Part shown: positions 1-15,142 of the stretch, piece after piece
Layout of the letters: each line of letters starts with the position of its first letter
How positions within the stretch are numbered: position 1 is the stretch's first letter
From: Vesta saturnalis
Taxonomy: Eukaryota; Arthropoda; Insecta; Coleoptera; Lampyridae
Reading direction: 5' to 3'
Assembly: GCA_036346205.1 (NCBI GenBank)
Contig: JARFJB010001495.1
Location: 6,552,501-6,616,500, forward strand
DNA length: 64,000 bases
Notes under the pieces: model-generated
The model's input: only the letters and a program-made list of their open reading frames with translations
Database searches by the model: none
What the model was told of the DNA's origin: nothing
Translations under genes and position numbers: made by a program

Positions 1-560
1 GCGCCCGGTGCGCAGTCATAGTTAGCTATATTTAAGATAATTAAAATCAATGACTTTGGTGAGGTTCTGCTTGGGAAAACTGCGCCAAAAACTTGCAACA
101 CTAGTGCTAATTGTTAAAACCTGTATTAATTCCAAAAGCTCCATCGGTTCTCTCGTCGTGATATCAAGGTTTTTGCAGCAAAAACAAAGTTCTGCAATCG
201 TTTTCTCTCTCTCGCTCAAACTCTACATTCAGTGTCATTATGTGCAGTAGTGAGACCACATTCCAATTCCGGACCTTCTAGTTTCGCCAGCATGAGAAAT
301 CCGCACTTTTCATCTAAGTGACATTATTGAAAAGCTCAACACGATTTTATAGCATAAACGTATGAAGAGAGTAGGGGAGAGTGGGGGATTTGGGCCATAT
401 AAGGAAACGTTTAAAGAAATACGAGTTGCTGTAATCATTTATTTTTTTAGACACTAATCCGACTATCCGTCGTACTATCTGTCTATGAGTATTTGATACC
501 AAAGATATTAAAGACTTACTCTTAGTTAGCTAAAATAAATTTTTTTATAAATGAAAGTTT
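1..560. other. No recognisable feature
   Basis: AT-rich sequence with no protein similarity I recognise on either strand. The short open frames here have no family motif. A G-rich stretch lies near 370-396. Confidence 0.5.
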
Positions 561-567
561 CGCTCGC

Positions 568-2810
568 ATTAGCCCTCACATCGGGTAATGAGAGCCAAAA
601 AACCTCCGTATGTGCAATGAGAGCCATCACATAATACAGAATCTAAACAAAAATTGCAAATATACTTTATGACTCAGAATGGGTCCATTTACCATAGGCT
701 CCGCAACATTGTTACATATGATGGATTTATTTTCCTCTTCTGAGTATTCAGAATCATCATCACATATATTATTTACATCGATAGATGATTCCTCAGTTAC
801 GCTGTTTTGGAACAACTGTCTGGTTGTCTTCTTTATGTTTTAGTAGATGATTTATTTTTAGTCTGTAATTTAGTATTCTTAGTTTTCTTTTGTTGGAGTC
901 TCTTCGGTCTCTTTTCCTTTTTGTTCTTTTTTCCTCTCTTCTCCTCGAATACGTTCTTCATGGGGTACTAGTCAAAAATTCTGAGTGTTGCTTATTTCTA
1001 TTATTTTTTGCATGGTTGTTTAATAATGGTGGACTTACAGCATTTAAGATATCAGCAAAGCTGGTGGATGGCTGTGGAGAATCTCATATTTGCACACCTG
1101 GTGATGGTTGGTTGCTGGTATGTTGTGAGGTGTTAACAGGCATTTTCAGCGGCTCTTGAGAAGACGCCAATGCTCATTCTTATCAAGAGAAATAAAATTT
1201 TCATGTGAAAAAACAGATAGGTCCATGGGAAATATTCCGGTAGATTTAAAGCCAGATATTCCCTTGTACAAAGATGCTACCTTCGAGTACGCTTTGTTGA
1301 ATAATCCAGCTATTTCGTATGGAGTTATTTTATTCATGTTTCTTGATTTCATGTACATGTCTCATTCCTTCCCATAAGCTGACATAATTGGACCAAAAAA
1401 AGTCACATCTAACGGTTGTAGGCAATGTGACGAATGTGGAGGGATTCTCAACAGGGTTATATGATTCTCTTTGGCCATCTCATATACTTCTAGAATGAGT
1501 GTTGTGGTTGTTGGCAATAATAAGCAAGATTTGTTTTTCAGTAGCAGGCCTTGTAAATTTAATGAAGTGTTGAAGCCATGTAAGGAATATTCGCTCACTA
1601 GTCCACACATTACGAGAACAAGTATAAGCAGCTCGTGGTGGCCCATCACGTTCCAGCTGTGGAATGTGTCGTTGTTGAGGGAAAATGAATAATGGGCGCA
1701 CATCAATGCCTGTTGCACTCAGCACAAATTGCGATAAAATCCTTGCCTCTTTTCCATGAAGTGACTGCACCAACAGGCTTCCGTCCTTTGAGCGCAATGA
1801 CATTATCTGGCTCATGGACCGTAGAAAATCCTGTCTCATCCATGTTAAATATGTTTTGAGGCTCAAACTTAAATTTAGTCATTACTGATTCAAGACTATT
1901 GAAGAAGGGGGTAACTTCAGTCTTATTAAGACCCAGAATTCTATTTTAACTAGTGGTTCTGGCTTTCTAATACTGAGCTCAGGGTGTCGGCCCATGAACC
2001 TGAAAAACCAACATTTTCCAGCAATTTTTTTTTCAGTGCTAAGTATTTTTTCAGCACCACACTTCACAGCCACATTATAGCATATTTTACGTAGTTGGGT
2101 CTTAAACCATAAACTATATTAGACATATCAGGAATATGGTTAAGTGTCTGTTCAGGTTCACTAGTGAACACGGGTTTTAGAAACAGATAACGACGCTAAG
2201 TAATATAATCGCTATTTGCTAACCGGTACCATTTATTCAGTGTGATATAGGGTATTTGAAATTCTCGTGCCGCTTTATTAACTGATATTCCTTCCTCTCA
2301 TATAGTTTATATTTCACTCTCTAACGTAGCCGAGGTCCAACTGACCTTTGATGTCGTTCGCTTTCTAGATCGTGGCATCTGAAAAATTCAGTAAACCACA
2401 TTCCATGCGTTTCGAATTGCGTTTTTCGAAAGGATAATAGGAGCCATAGCAGGGTAATGGGAGTGACTCTAGCTCCCAGTACCAGAATGTTAAGCATCTC
2501 AAATTAATAATACTAATATAAACTAACATTGCTAATTCATCTATCTTCCACTTTTATCATAAAATGTATGAAATGGGGCATTTAATGAACACAAAACACA
2601 ACACAATGATAAAAGTTCAGGCACTTACGTTGGTTGCGATATTTGATGTTCATTTATAACGGTGAGGCACAAAACTAACTGCTCGTCTCCGCTATACGCG
2701 CGCCACTAACCTGGCCGTTCGTGTTAGTTTGGTGGGATTTGAATGTTCCTGGGTGTGTAATTTATAGTAGCTCCCATTACCCGCTAGCTCTCACTACCCT
2801 GTTCTCGCCA
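568..2810 (-). mobile_element. pogo-type DNA transposon, extent approximate
   Basis: The transposase pseudogene is bracketed by a short shared motif. GGGTAATGAGAG lies on the plus strand at 582-596, and GGGTAATGGGAG is read on the minus strand at 2768-2783, with another plus-strand copy at 2451-2463. Such inverted subterminal motifs suit a DNA transposon. I could not fix the exact ends or a TA target duplication, so the boundaries are estimates. Confidence 0.5.
627..2378 (-). pseudogene. pogo/Tigger-type transposase pseudogene (DDE_1 / CENP-B-like)
   Basis: Read on the minus strand from an ATG at 2378. The N-terminus is basic (MPRSRKRTT) and leads into a helix-turn-helix typical of pogo/jerky proteins (GISVNKAAREFQIPYITLNKW at about 2210-2310). 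The DDE core follows: MDETGFSTV, with the first catalytic Asp, near 1830-1860; NNHNTH near 1490-1500, where the family has DNH, so the second catalytic Asp is Asn here; and PPHSSHCLQPLDV near 1420-1460. The C-terminal part (1146-1358) has the usual GF.STGIFP motif, followed by an acidic Ser/Glu-rich tail at 627-815. The reading frame changes several times and carries stops, so no intact protein remains. The family cuts and pastes DNA at TA sites. The family call is firm; activity is lost. Confidence 0.85.
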
Positions 2811-3286
2811 TAGCTTCACTACACACCACCAAAAAAATTTAAGTCCCTCGTCTATAAATGCAATTAACCATCGCTTATTCAACCAGCACAGTACTCCATA
2901 ATCCAAAAGGTAAACAATTTGATAGCAGAAGGGAAAACATTTTCATGCGATCTTGTCGCTGCGTATTCATTAGTTTCTTCTGCAAGATATTACAGTAGTG
3001 ATTCTTAATCACTTCCACAGCGTCATGTCGCGGGCTCCAGTGAGTTTTGATTGTCCTTCAGGCCTTTATGGTTGTTTGTGATGGTTATTAGTGCACTTCA
3101 GCGTTGTGTTGAGGAAGAAAAAAAAGATTAGTGCAGGTAACGTATTGAGCTTTTTGATTCACACGCTTGATTCGTACCTGCACTCAAGTATGACTTCCGG
3201 TCATTACTGCAACTTATATTCTGAATATCAAAACAGTCTTTGTGGCCTTTCGAAAGGATCATATTCGCTATGTTTTAACAGTGATA

Positions 3287-3450
3287 CAGCTATGCCGGTT
3301 CGGGCTTATGCAGGGATTTAAATGTCTAAGAAAGAGACAGATAGACAGGGAATTACAATAACTGTGAGAGGGGGGGAAAGTGTCAATGTCAAGGCCATGC
3401 CCTTTTTAGCGGAATAATTATAACTCAAGTTCATTGGATGTGACCTCAAA
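3287..3450 (+). repeat. Dispersed repeat, copy A (inverted partner at 6618-6769)
   Basis: This stretch matches the reverse complement of 6618-6769 over about 160 bp. Shared landmarks are TATGCCGGTT, an AGGGATTTA block, TCAAGACCATGCCCTTTTT-like sequence and a TGTGACCTC end. The two copies face each other across 3.1 kb. The copy at 6.7 kb adjoins a hAT transposase fragment, so the repeat may be an untranslated part of that element. No protein domain is visible in it. Confidence 0.65.
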
Positions 3451-4026
3451 GTTTATTGATTAGGTGTCATGTTATGATTTACAGGAATTTAAAGATAGAA
3501 CTTGTTCCTGAAATGGTGGAGTATCTTCACCTTTAGTTCATTCACCCAACCAAGAAACAAACCCCAAAGTTCAATGCCTTCTTGAACCTGATTTGTATTA
3601 TAATTTGTATACACCTTTTCTAGATCAAGATACATAGACCTCTTCAGGGTTACTGGCCTAGAAGCAAACACCAAATTGAATTAACTTCTTGAACCCTTAA
3701 GATAGTAGGTTCCTAGAAATATAAAAATAACACTAACTAACAATAATAGTAGTGATTACTTGTATTAAAGAAAGTTACTGAAAGTACTTATTTCTCAAAA
3801 ATGTGCCTATGGTCATCATCAGCACCGTCACCACTGATGGTTGCTATATCATCGTCACTATCAGTTGGGTAATTGACTATTGTCAATTATTGACGAAAAA
3901 AAAGTATCGGGAATGACCAATGGTTGGATTATGAGCTGTTCAAGAATGGTAGATTTAGCTTGTTTTTCCAAACATACAATTAAAATAACTAATTGAGAAT
4001 AAATCAACCTGAGCGATAAGTTGTTT

Positions 4027-6420
<2,394 letters not shown>

Positions 6421-6463
<43 letters not shown>
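6421..6463. repeat. (TA)n microsatellite
   Basis: 43 bp of pure TA repeat. Confidence 0.97.
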
Positions 6464-6469
<6 letters not shown>

Positions 6470-6617
6470 TTCAACAGATCAATGAGCTTTGGTTTTCTTT
6501 TCTTGGCTACGTGAACTCACTTTGAGCTAAGGCGCCCACGTTTCCAGGTACTGCTTCCATTTTTAAACTTTTAAGAATCGTAGTGGCACTCCCCAAGGTA
6601 ACTGAACTTTGCCCTTG

Positions 6618-6769
6618 AAGAGGTCACACCGCATGAGTTGTTAATTTCTGCCAAAAAGGGCATGGTCTTGAGCTTGACACATTTTCTCCCACCCTTATTG
6701 TAATTAGTTATTTATCAGTCTCTCTTGTACATGTAAATCCCTATGTCAGCCAGAACCGGCATAGCTATA
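6618..6769 (-). repeat. Dispersed repeat, copy B
   Basis: Inverted partner of 3287-3450. Its outer part (6595-6630, CTGAACTTTGCCCTTGAAGAGGTCAC) also resembles the unit of the tandem array at 52.8-53.3 kb, so three sites in the window share this material. Confidence 0.6.
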
Positions 6770-6774
6770 TTATT

Positions 6775-7080
6775 TTCAGCATTTTTTCCTTTGGTCACAA
6801 TAAAATCGATTAACGATTCAACCACTTCTACACTGGCCCCATTATCTTTCGCATACCTCAAAATTTGACTCGCTTAGTCGCTGTGGAAGCAATCGGAGGT
6901 ACCATCAAATATAATGAAGAAATACCTTGTTTCAGAACCTTTACTCGAACATGATCCTCCAAACATTTAATAAACATTTTGGATTTAGGGTGATAAGTAG
7001 GATACTGAACGCTTTTTTCTAATTTGGCCATCGTAAAGTGTTGACACAGCACCGCATCGTACTTCGCAAGTAGATAAGTG
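6775..7080 (-). pseudogene. hAT-superfamily transposase fragment (DUF4371-like)
   Basis: On the minus strand the sequence reads LAKYDAVLCQHF, then basic residues, then FFIIFDGTSDCFHSD followed by a stop and ASQILRYAKDNGASVEVVESL. The pattern (a K.D..L..H block, a FDGT.D core, then an LRY...VEVVES block) is that of the DUF4371 region of ZBED/ZMYM-type hAT transposases. The frame changes once and one stop is present. Only about 100 codons remain; the catalytic C-terminal half and hAT dimerisation domain are absent. The fragment is bordered by the dispersed repeat at 6618-6769. Confidence 0.6.
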
Positions 7081-7084
7081 GGTT

Positions 7085-7700
7085 ATAAAAAGTTATTTCT
7101 GTTACTACTGCTTTCACTGTAATCCCCACTTTATCGATGACGACCCTGCAAAGCATGATTCTGATTAACCAAAAACCGACTTATGCCGGGTATTCTTATT
7201 TTAGCCACTTCTGTTCACTTTTACAGGAACTTTTGCGCTTCATTTTTAATAGGTGCTTCTGCACAAAGTCCGATTTCCAAATTTTTCTACTTGGAAAAAT
7301 TGTCTAGGTGGAATTGTTGAATCCTGAATCATTGGCAGTTTTCGTTGCAGAGCTAACAATAAAAACAAAATACCGCCTTTGAAGGAGAGTTCACAAAAGT
7401 TTATTTCCGTTTGGCATGGTTCGGAAAAACCAACAATGAGTCAGCCTCCTTTTCTGGTAGTGACGACGACACGAGTAACTTCCCAAAACTCAGAATGCAG
7501 ATGTTGCTAGGAGACTGTCGCCCCGGCTTCACCAACAAGGGGCATAGATGGTCTGAGCCCACATCTTTGTAGTCAATGGGAGAATTTGGAATGTTATAAC
7601 AATAGTAATTAACATACGGCAAAATTAACTCAGGGCAAAGTTTTGACAGTTCAGTTGAAATTTACCTTCATTTGACTAGATTAGGTGTTTTTGTTCAATA
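7085..7700. other. No recognisable feature
   Basis: No domain recognised. The 73-codon minus frame at 7401-7622 has no motif I know. Confidence 0.45.
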
Positions 7701-7703
7701 ATT

Positions 7704-8056
7704 ATGCCTTTTTCAAATAAACAAAGAGAAATATGCTAGAAATTTATATATTACGCGTGCAACTAAGTGCAAAAAGTTATCTGCAACGGTATCCAGAAAG
7801 ATCGCAACCATCATTGCTGTATTCTTTGTTGGTGCATAGAAGTTTAGTAGAGTACGGTTCTTTTGAAAAACCTAGAGGTAGATATGGACAGAGGATAAAC
7901 AATAATGAAGAGCATATTTTGCAAATGGTAATATTTCAACGAAAAATATTGACACTAGTCTACATTCAAACTCGCATAAAATTCAATCCACCCATATTTA
8001 GCAAGAATTTTGATGCGCCGCGCGCCGTAACATTTTTTTTTATTGTTCGAAATTAA
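7704..8056 (+). pseudogene. DUF4817-type helix-turn-helix transposase N-terminus
   Basis: A start MPFSNKQREIC at 7704 is followed by an early stop. After a frame change, an open stretch (7733-8056) contains SAKSYLQRYPERSQPS, a hydrophobic helix and LVEYGSFEKPRGRYGQ. This R.Y..RYP.R..PS...F....L.E.GSF..P pattern is the helix-turn-helix domain known as DUF4817, found at the N-terminus of transposase-like proteins in insects. The DDE catalytic domain that should follow is missing: the frame ends and the (TGTCTG)n array begins about 280 bp later. I infer a truncated transposon relic. Confidence 0.6.
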
Positions 8057-8339
8057 CGGTTTTTTTCTCCAGATTGTAGTTAAATATATTATTTTACTTT
8101 CTTATTACTTTGTACTTTATAAATATGTAAAAACAACGCTCAGTTATGTACAAAGCATATAAAGCATATTTATTGCATATACTTAGAAAATTATAATGCT
8201 ATGTGAAATATGTCTATTTTCAGCAGCAATATTTTAAACACAATATAATTTCACAGTCTTTTATATATATGGTAACAAATCATTATGGTGAGCGTGCGTG
8301 CGTACATTGGTGCGTGCGTGCATGTGTGCGTACGTGTTT

Positions 8340-9612
8340 GTGTTTATGTCTGTGCCTTTGTCTGTGTCTATGTTTGTGTCTGTGTCTGTGTCTGTGTCTG
8401 TGTCTGTGTCTGTGTCTGTGTCTGTGTCTGTGTCTGTGTCTGTGTCTGTGTCTGTGTCTGTGTCTGTGTCTGTGTCTGTGTCTGTGCTGTCTGTGTCTGT
8501 GTCTGTGTCTGTGTCTGTGTCTGTGTCTGTGTCTGTGTCTGTGTCTGTGTCTGTGTCTGTGTCTGTGTCTGTGTCTGTGTCTGTGTCTGTGTCTGTGTCT
8601 GTGTCTGTCGTGTCTGTGTCTGTGTCTGTGTCTGTGTCTGTGTCTGTGTCTGTGTCTGTGTCTGTGTCTGTGTCTGTGTCTGTGTCTGTGTCTGTGTCTG
8701 TGTCTGTGTCTGTGTCTGTGTCTGTGTCTGTGTCTGTGTCTGTGTCTGTGTCTGTGTCTGTGTCTGTGTCTGTGTCTGTGTCTGTGTCTGTGTCTGTGTC
8801 TGTGTCTGTGTCTGTGTCTGTGTCTGTGTCTGTGTCTGTGTCTGTTCTGTGTCTGTGTCTGTGTCTGTGTCTGTGTCTGTGTCTGTGTCTGTGTCTGTGT
8901 CTGTGTCGTGTCTGTGTCTGTGTCTGTGTCTGTGTCTGTGTCGTGTCTGTGTCTGTGTCTGTGTCTGTGTCTGTGTCTGTGTCTGTGTCTGTGTCTGTGT
9001 CTGTGTCTGTGTCTGTGTCTGTGTCTGTGTCTGTGTCTGTGTCTGTGTCTGTGTCTGTGTCTGTGTCTGTGTCTGTGTCTGTGTCTGTGTCTGTGTCTGT
9101 GTCTGTGTCTGTGTCTGTGTCTGTGTCTGTGTCTGTGTCTGTGTCTGTGTCTGTGTCTGTGTCTGTGTCTGTGTCTGTGTCTGTGTCTGTGTCTGTGTCT
9201 GTGTCTGTGTCTGTGTCTGTGTCTGTGTCTGTGTCTGTGTCTGTGTCTGTGTCTGTGTCTGTGTCTGTGTCTGTGTCTGTGTCTGTGTCTGTGTCTGTGT
9301 CTGTGTCTGTGTCTGTGTCTGTGTCTGTGTCTGTGTCTGTGTCTGTGTCTGTGTCTGTGTCTGTGTCTGTGTCTGTGTCTGTGTCTGTGTCTGTGTCTGT
9401 GTCTGTGTCTGTGTCTGTGTCTGTGTCTGTGTCTGTGTCTGTGTCTGTGTCTGTGTCTGTGTCTGTGTCTGTGTCTGTGTCTGTGTCTGTGTCTGTGTAT
9501 GTGTCTGTGTCTGTGTCTGTCTGTACCTGTGTCTATGTCCGTGTCCGTGTCCATCTCTGTGTCTGTGTCAGTGTCTGTGTCGAAGACTGTTTCTGTGTCT
9601 GAGTCTGTGTCT
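8340..9612. repeat. (TGTCTG)n hexanucleotide array, left block
   Basis: About 1.27 kb of TGTCTG repeat, very homogeneous, with a handful of single-base phase slips (near 8484, 8608, 8844, 8906 and 8940). Both edges are degenerate (TGTTTG, TGCCTT, TGTCCG variants). It is not the insect telomere repeat TTAGG. All long frames (Cys-Leu, Val-Ser and Arg-His repeats) are artefacts. The right edge meets the left inverted repeat of the MULE at 9624, and a related array in the same orientation resumes after the MULE at 13990. Confidence 0.97.
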
Positions 9613-10135
9613 TTATGCGGGACGCATATTGCTAAACAACCGTCAATCTATCCATTCTACTGCGACCGAACTTAGCCGAATGCAAAATACTAAACAACAG
9701 TCAATTCGTCAGCCCCGTTTTCCGTCACGTCGGTTATTTAGCAAGTAAATTAAATCCTCCCAATACTTTTTCCCTCCAATTATTAACGTTTTTATTATTT
9801 TGTGATTGTAGCAAGTAGTTGTAGGTACCTAATAGTAATTAAAAATGGATAGTCTACCAGAAACCGTAGACTACATTCAAATCTCAATGAATTCGTATAA
9901 ATTGAAAATCTATACACAAGCAGAAGCTGAGGTAAATATTAACATAATTATTATGTATTGTTAGATATCAGGTACTGTGCTATTTCGAGGTTAGTTTTGG
10001 TAGATATTTCAACCATAAGTAGCAAGTATATTAGTTTAGTTTTCTTTCTATTACCGTATAATATTATATCATTAGAATAAACTTTTAAGGCGATTTTTTT
10101 AATTAGTCATTTGTTTTTAAACAAGCAATATTGTT

Positions 10136-10673
10136 ATTCATTATATTTTGAGACCCACCTACAGCTTTAATTATTATATGTATTACCTTTTAGAGATATT
10201 GGAACAAAAAACAAACGCGCATCTCATATTATGAAAAATATACAAGTACTCCTGTCCCAAAAAAAGATGTCATATGTCTATATTCACTTCAGCCACTTTC
10301 GAAATATTAAAGTTTGAAATCGCATTAAGTACTGGAAAATCTAGTTGCCTTAATAACTCGTAAGGTTGAAATGTATGTATTGCATTTTATGTGAGTTACA
10401 AACTCAAATATTTCAAAAACGGGTAAAGTGAATATCGACATATGATATATTTTTGGAATCAGGAGAAAGAGATCTTTCAAAATATGAAATAATATATAGG
10501 ATGTGCCATTAAAAAAAAACTGTTCTTGTATATTTCTCTTAATATGAGATGCACATTTCTGTTGTTCGATATCTCTAAAAGATAATACATATAAAACTTT
10601 TGTATTTCAAGTATTTCTCTACTACCTATAACCTATAATTACAGCTGTAGGTGGGTGTCAAAATATAATGAAT
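10136..10673. mobile_element. Palindromic MITE in the MULE intron (MITE A)
   Basis: The left end (ATTCATTATATTTTGAGACC, then CACCTACAGCT) and right end (AGCTGTAGGTGGGTGTCAAA, then ATATAATGAAT) are inverted copies. The similarity continues inward over about 200 bp per arm, including ATGAGATGCGC/ATTTCT and AAAAAGATGTCATATG-type blocks. No coding sequence is present, and it lies wholly within the intron. Confidence 0.8.
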
Positions 10674-10683
10674 AACCCTGTAT

Positions 10684-10982
10684 ACAGGGTGAGGATTTTA
10701 AAGTGTTACATGGCGATATCTGAAAATTGGAAAATTCAGTAATTTTGGGAGTTCTTACGTAGTTTTTGTCAAAGAGTCGAATTTATGAAAAAAATAATAC
10801 CATTCCATTTGACATTTCAAAGTTGACAGTCGCCATTGAAAATGTTGGGGGGGGGGGGTAACTGTCAAAAATATCTTAAAATCTGCCCCCCTGCCTCCCT
10901 TTGAGCTTACCGAATTTTCATTACAATATTCCTAACCATTTTTGAGATATCGCCTGGTAACACTTTAAAATCCTCACCCTGT
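10684..10982. mobile_element. MITE in the MULE intron (MITE B)
   Basis: Terminal inverted repeats ACAGGGTGAGGATTTTAAAG (10684) and CTTTAAAATCCTCACCCTGT (ending 10982), then a GTTAC spacer and GCGATATCT/AGATATCGC in both arms. It is 299 bp long with a GGGGGGGGG run at about 10851. Outside both ends lies TATA. It is directly adjacent to MITE A. Confidence 0.85.
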
Positions 10983-13414
10983 ATATGAAGGTGAAACAAA
11001 CTTCTTGTCTCAAAGGTTTCTCTTTATTATTCATAGAAAAGGAGATACTTCGTGTCCATACCTTGTGGTACGCTCTTTAGAATAATAATGTTTAAGCTTA
11101 GGTTATAATCGTTTTTAAGAGAAAGGTCACTATTTTAATACATCACTTTTGTTTTAGAGGTGGATCGTGGAATTGCAAGAAAAAGGTAAACTTACGTGGA
11201 GTATAAATAAAACATTTAAGTGTAATGAACGGACCCGCAATTGTTTTAAACGTTATTTTTACTATCATTTCAATACCACACACTTGAAAAAAAATGGCTT
11301 AACAGGAAAAAATCCAGAAACGTAAATTGTCCTGCTACTTTAATTATAAAAATTCAGCGTCATTTTGACAAGTCTAAGTCCAAAAACTCTGTTGACAAGG
11401 AATATCCATGCATAGTAAATTTGTATGGAGTTCACAATCACAGACATGACGTGGCGGAAGCCTTAAGAGAACGACCCTTAACCATGGCCGTAAGACAAGA
11501 AATAGAAAGTTTGTTTGAAAAAGGCCATTCCACATCATCTGCGTATCATACTTTCTATATGAAAAAAATGTCGGAACTTGGTCCTAAATATACGGGGGTA
11601 ATTTTCGATCGTTCACATTTTCCCACAAAAAAAGATGTTGCAAATATCTGGCAAAAAAAATTCAAGAGACTTTATGGACAGCGAACTGGAATTGATATGT
11701 TAAAGAGACTAGAAGAATTATTATCTTCACAAGGTGGAACTTTGTTTAAAATTGTACAAATACAAAATCAGTATGCGGTGGCCATATGTACCCAGCTAAT
11801 GCAAAGAGCCCAGAAACTTCAGCAGGCATCCGAATGATGTTTGTTGACTCTACAGAGAATTGTGATACTCAGGATCACAAAGTTTATTTTTTGCTACACA
11901 ATCAGAAGTAGGAGGTGTTCCAGTAGGATGTATATTAAGCAGCAGCCAGAAGTTTGAAGTATTTGATGCAGCAGTTCAAGCATTATGTGATATAATACCT
12001 TTTAAACTTCAACCTAGGGTAATAATGACTGACGATGGTCTCAACGAACGAAATGTATCAAAAAAGTATTTTCCTCCGTCGAAGTTACTGTTATGCGTTT
12101 TTCATGTCTTAAAAGCGTGCTGGCGTTGGTTAAATACTTCTAAGAATGGTGTTTTAAAACCCCACAACCAACAGTATTATCAACTTTTTCGAAATATTGT
12201 TTATGCAAACAATGACGTTAGTCTGTCTGGCAAAAGAGTCCCTAGCAAAAAATTGTCAAAATAATAAATTTAGGGAATACGTTGAAAAAATGTTCTTGCG
12301 TATAACCGAATGGTGCATCTTCTTTAGACGAAATTTGCTGTTAAGCGGGTCGCATACAAACAATTATGCTGAAATTATGTTTAGATTGTTTAAGGACGTA
12401 CCACTGGAAAGAACCAAAGCCTACAATTTACCCCAATTAGCCGATTTTATATGTACAAGTTTTGAGAGTTTTTATGAGCAAAGAATTCTCGATATTCTTT
12501 TAAAAAGAGTCGATAAAGTTGTCCTAGAGAGATATATGCCCAAAGAGGTTAATAATTCATCTAACATAGAAGAACTAGGAAATCAGCAGTGTGCAAAGTT
12601 TTTCCAATGTAAATATTCTTTATGATGTAGATATGACTATAAATATTTGCACTTGCGCCGTTGGATATAATGGCAAGCACTGTAAGCACCAAGGGGCAGT
12701 TATTTCTAAATTTAACATACTTTCAGCAGTTAATGTAATTTCCCCTCAAAATAAGGCATCACTTTTCCAATTAGCCACAGGAGTTTCTCCAAAAGAAAAT
12801 GCATTTCTTCCACTTTTAACAACCCAAACTAGTGCAGCGCAAGATAGTGATGTTACTGATGCTCCTTCTAGTTCAAATTTAACAATAATAAGTGAAAATG
12901 ATTCTTTTGATCCCCAAACTTCTGACTACATAGAGTCAATTGAAATTTTAAAAGCAAAATGGAATAGACACACGGAAACTATTTTTAATAATCTACATAA
13001 CGACCCAGTAAACTTTGTGCCAGCAGTTACAACATATTTGGAAAACGCTGAAAAATATGGTGCTTCTATTCCAGCTCTTTTAAGTGGGCTACATACCTCT
13101 TTTAAATATAAAGGCTCTTTACCTCTTTGACACAGAAAAACGACACGGAAAGGCATTAAAATTGGAGTTCAGCCTACAGTGTCAAATTAGTGGAAAAAGA
13201 AAGTTAGTAAGGAGACCATCCATAGGCGATAAGATTCTTCCGAAAAAAGCGCCTCACTCGTTAATGCATTGTGTTTCCCAAAACAAGGGTTTGGGAGGTA
13301 CAAAAAAAAAAATAGAATATAAAAAAATTGTACTCCAGTTTACGCAATAATAATTTCTTCTATTTAATTTTGTTTCAGTTATCTCACTATTTAATAGTTA
13401 AGATAATGTTATAT

Positions 13415-13583
13415 TGTACAAGATGTCCTAAATTTTGGGACAACCATTGAAATTTCGGAAACAGTAAGATATAGAAAATAGGTTAAATGGGGCAAGTTGA
13501 ACCTTTTTATGGCATAGTTTAACCGACTTCGTATCGTATCGGTTTTCAGAATGGTCGTCTGCGAATTTGGGACACCTTGTACA
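13415..13583. mobile_element. Short MITE (MITE C) downstream of the MULE coding region
   Basis: TGTACAAGATGTCCTAAAT at 13415 is the inverted match of ATTTGGGACACCTTGTACA ending at 13583. The 169-bp unit has no coding content. Confidence 0.75.
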
Positions 13584-13989
13584 GTCTTGAATGGTTTCTT
13601 TTCTTGCGAAATAAAATACTTTTTTATGGTCAACGAAATGGGATAACCTCTTCATCAAAAGATTGCCTTTTTTGCAAGAATCTCATAAGACAATATAATT
13701 ATTTATTCAATTTAATATCAAATGTTATAAAAAACATAAATAAAGTTACAATATAATAATTATAACCCATAGTTTGTTATATGACGAAATATTGTTTTGC
13801 CAAAAAATAAGTAGGTAATTATGCAACATTTAAAGAAATTTTGCCATATATAAATTAGATTGTTCCTATTCATATCTACATAACCGACGTGTCACTATAA
13901 GCACGCGACGAATCGTCGGTTGTTAAGCATTCTTCTTTCGGTCTCGCCGAGTGGATGGACTGACGGTTATTTAGCAATATGCAACCGGA

Positions 13990-14955
<966 letters not shown>

Positions 14956-15142
14956 TCGCATTGCAGTCATTATGCCGGCAAGACATTTCCTAATCCGCAT
15001 GCTCTAGATAAATTGCTAAACATTCCTATTAACGGCTAATTAACAATCCAGGAGATGAAATGCTTTCGAATAATCATAATTTCAGTAACTACGCATTTCC
15101 TAGAAGTTTTGATAAGTTAGTAAGTATAAATGCTCATACATA

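Larger units (their letters stand above)
9845..13350 (+). pseudogene. MULE transposase (exon 1, intron, degraded exon 2) with SWIM zinc finger
   Basis: Exon 1 (9845-9931) starts MDSLPETVDYIQISMNS and ends at a GTAAAT donor. Exon 2 starts at 11158 after a TTTTAG acceptor and keeps frame (RWIVELQEKGKLTWS). An N-terminal FLYWCH/GCM-like zinc-binding region follows, ending in the HNH of VHNHRHD (about 11428). The transposase core shows FVDSTENCDTQDHKVYFLL near 11835-11900, with an Asp of the MULE DDE triad, then VIMTDDGLNER and CVFHVLKACWRWL near 12010-12130, as in the family. The SWIM zinc finger is CTCAVGYNGKHCKH near 12650-12685. A basic tail with KAPHSLMHCVSQN near 13250 closes it. At least four frame changes (about 11323, 11900, 12240, 13130) make it inactive. 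The family is secure; individual residue assignments are by eye. Confidence 0.85.
9624..13982 (+). mobile_element. MULE DNA transposon inserted in a hexanucleotide array
   Basis: Left (9624-9735) and right (13881-13982) ends are inverted repeats of about 105 bp. Read inward, both begin GCATATTGCTAAA and carry AACCGTCA, GACCGAA-like and GTCACGTCGGTTAT blocks in the same order. Between them lies a spliced MULE transposase pseudogene. Outside, both flanks are TGTCTG-type arrays on the same strand, which suits insertion into a pre-existing array rather than arrays that belong to the ends. I could not define the 8-10-bp target duplication. Confidence 0.75.

Noticed and set aside
8340..9612. Telomeric repeat
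   Set aside because: The unit is TGTCTG, not TTAGG or a known variant, and the array is internal.
8203..9748. Long open frames of Cys-Leu, Val-Ser, Cys-Val or Arg-His repeats
   Set aside because: They arise from a hexanucleotide array that is open in several frames. No non-repeat domain is attached.
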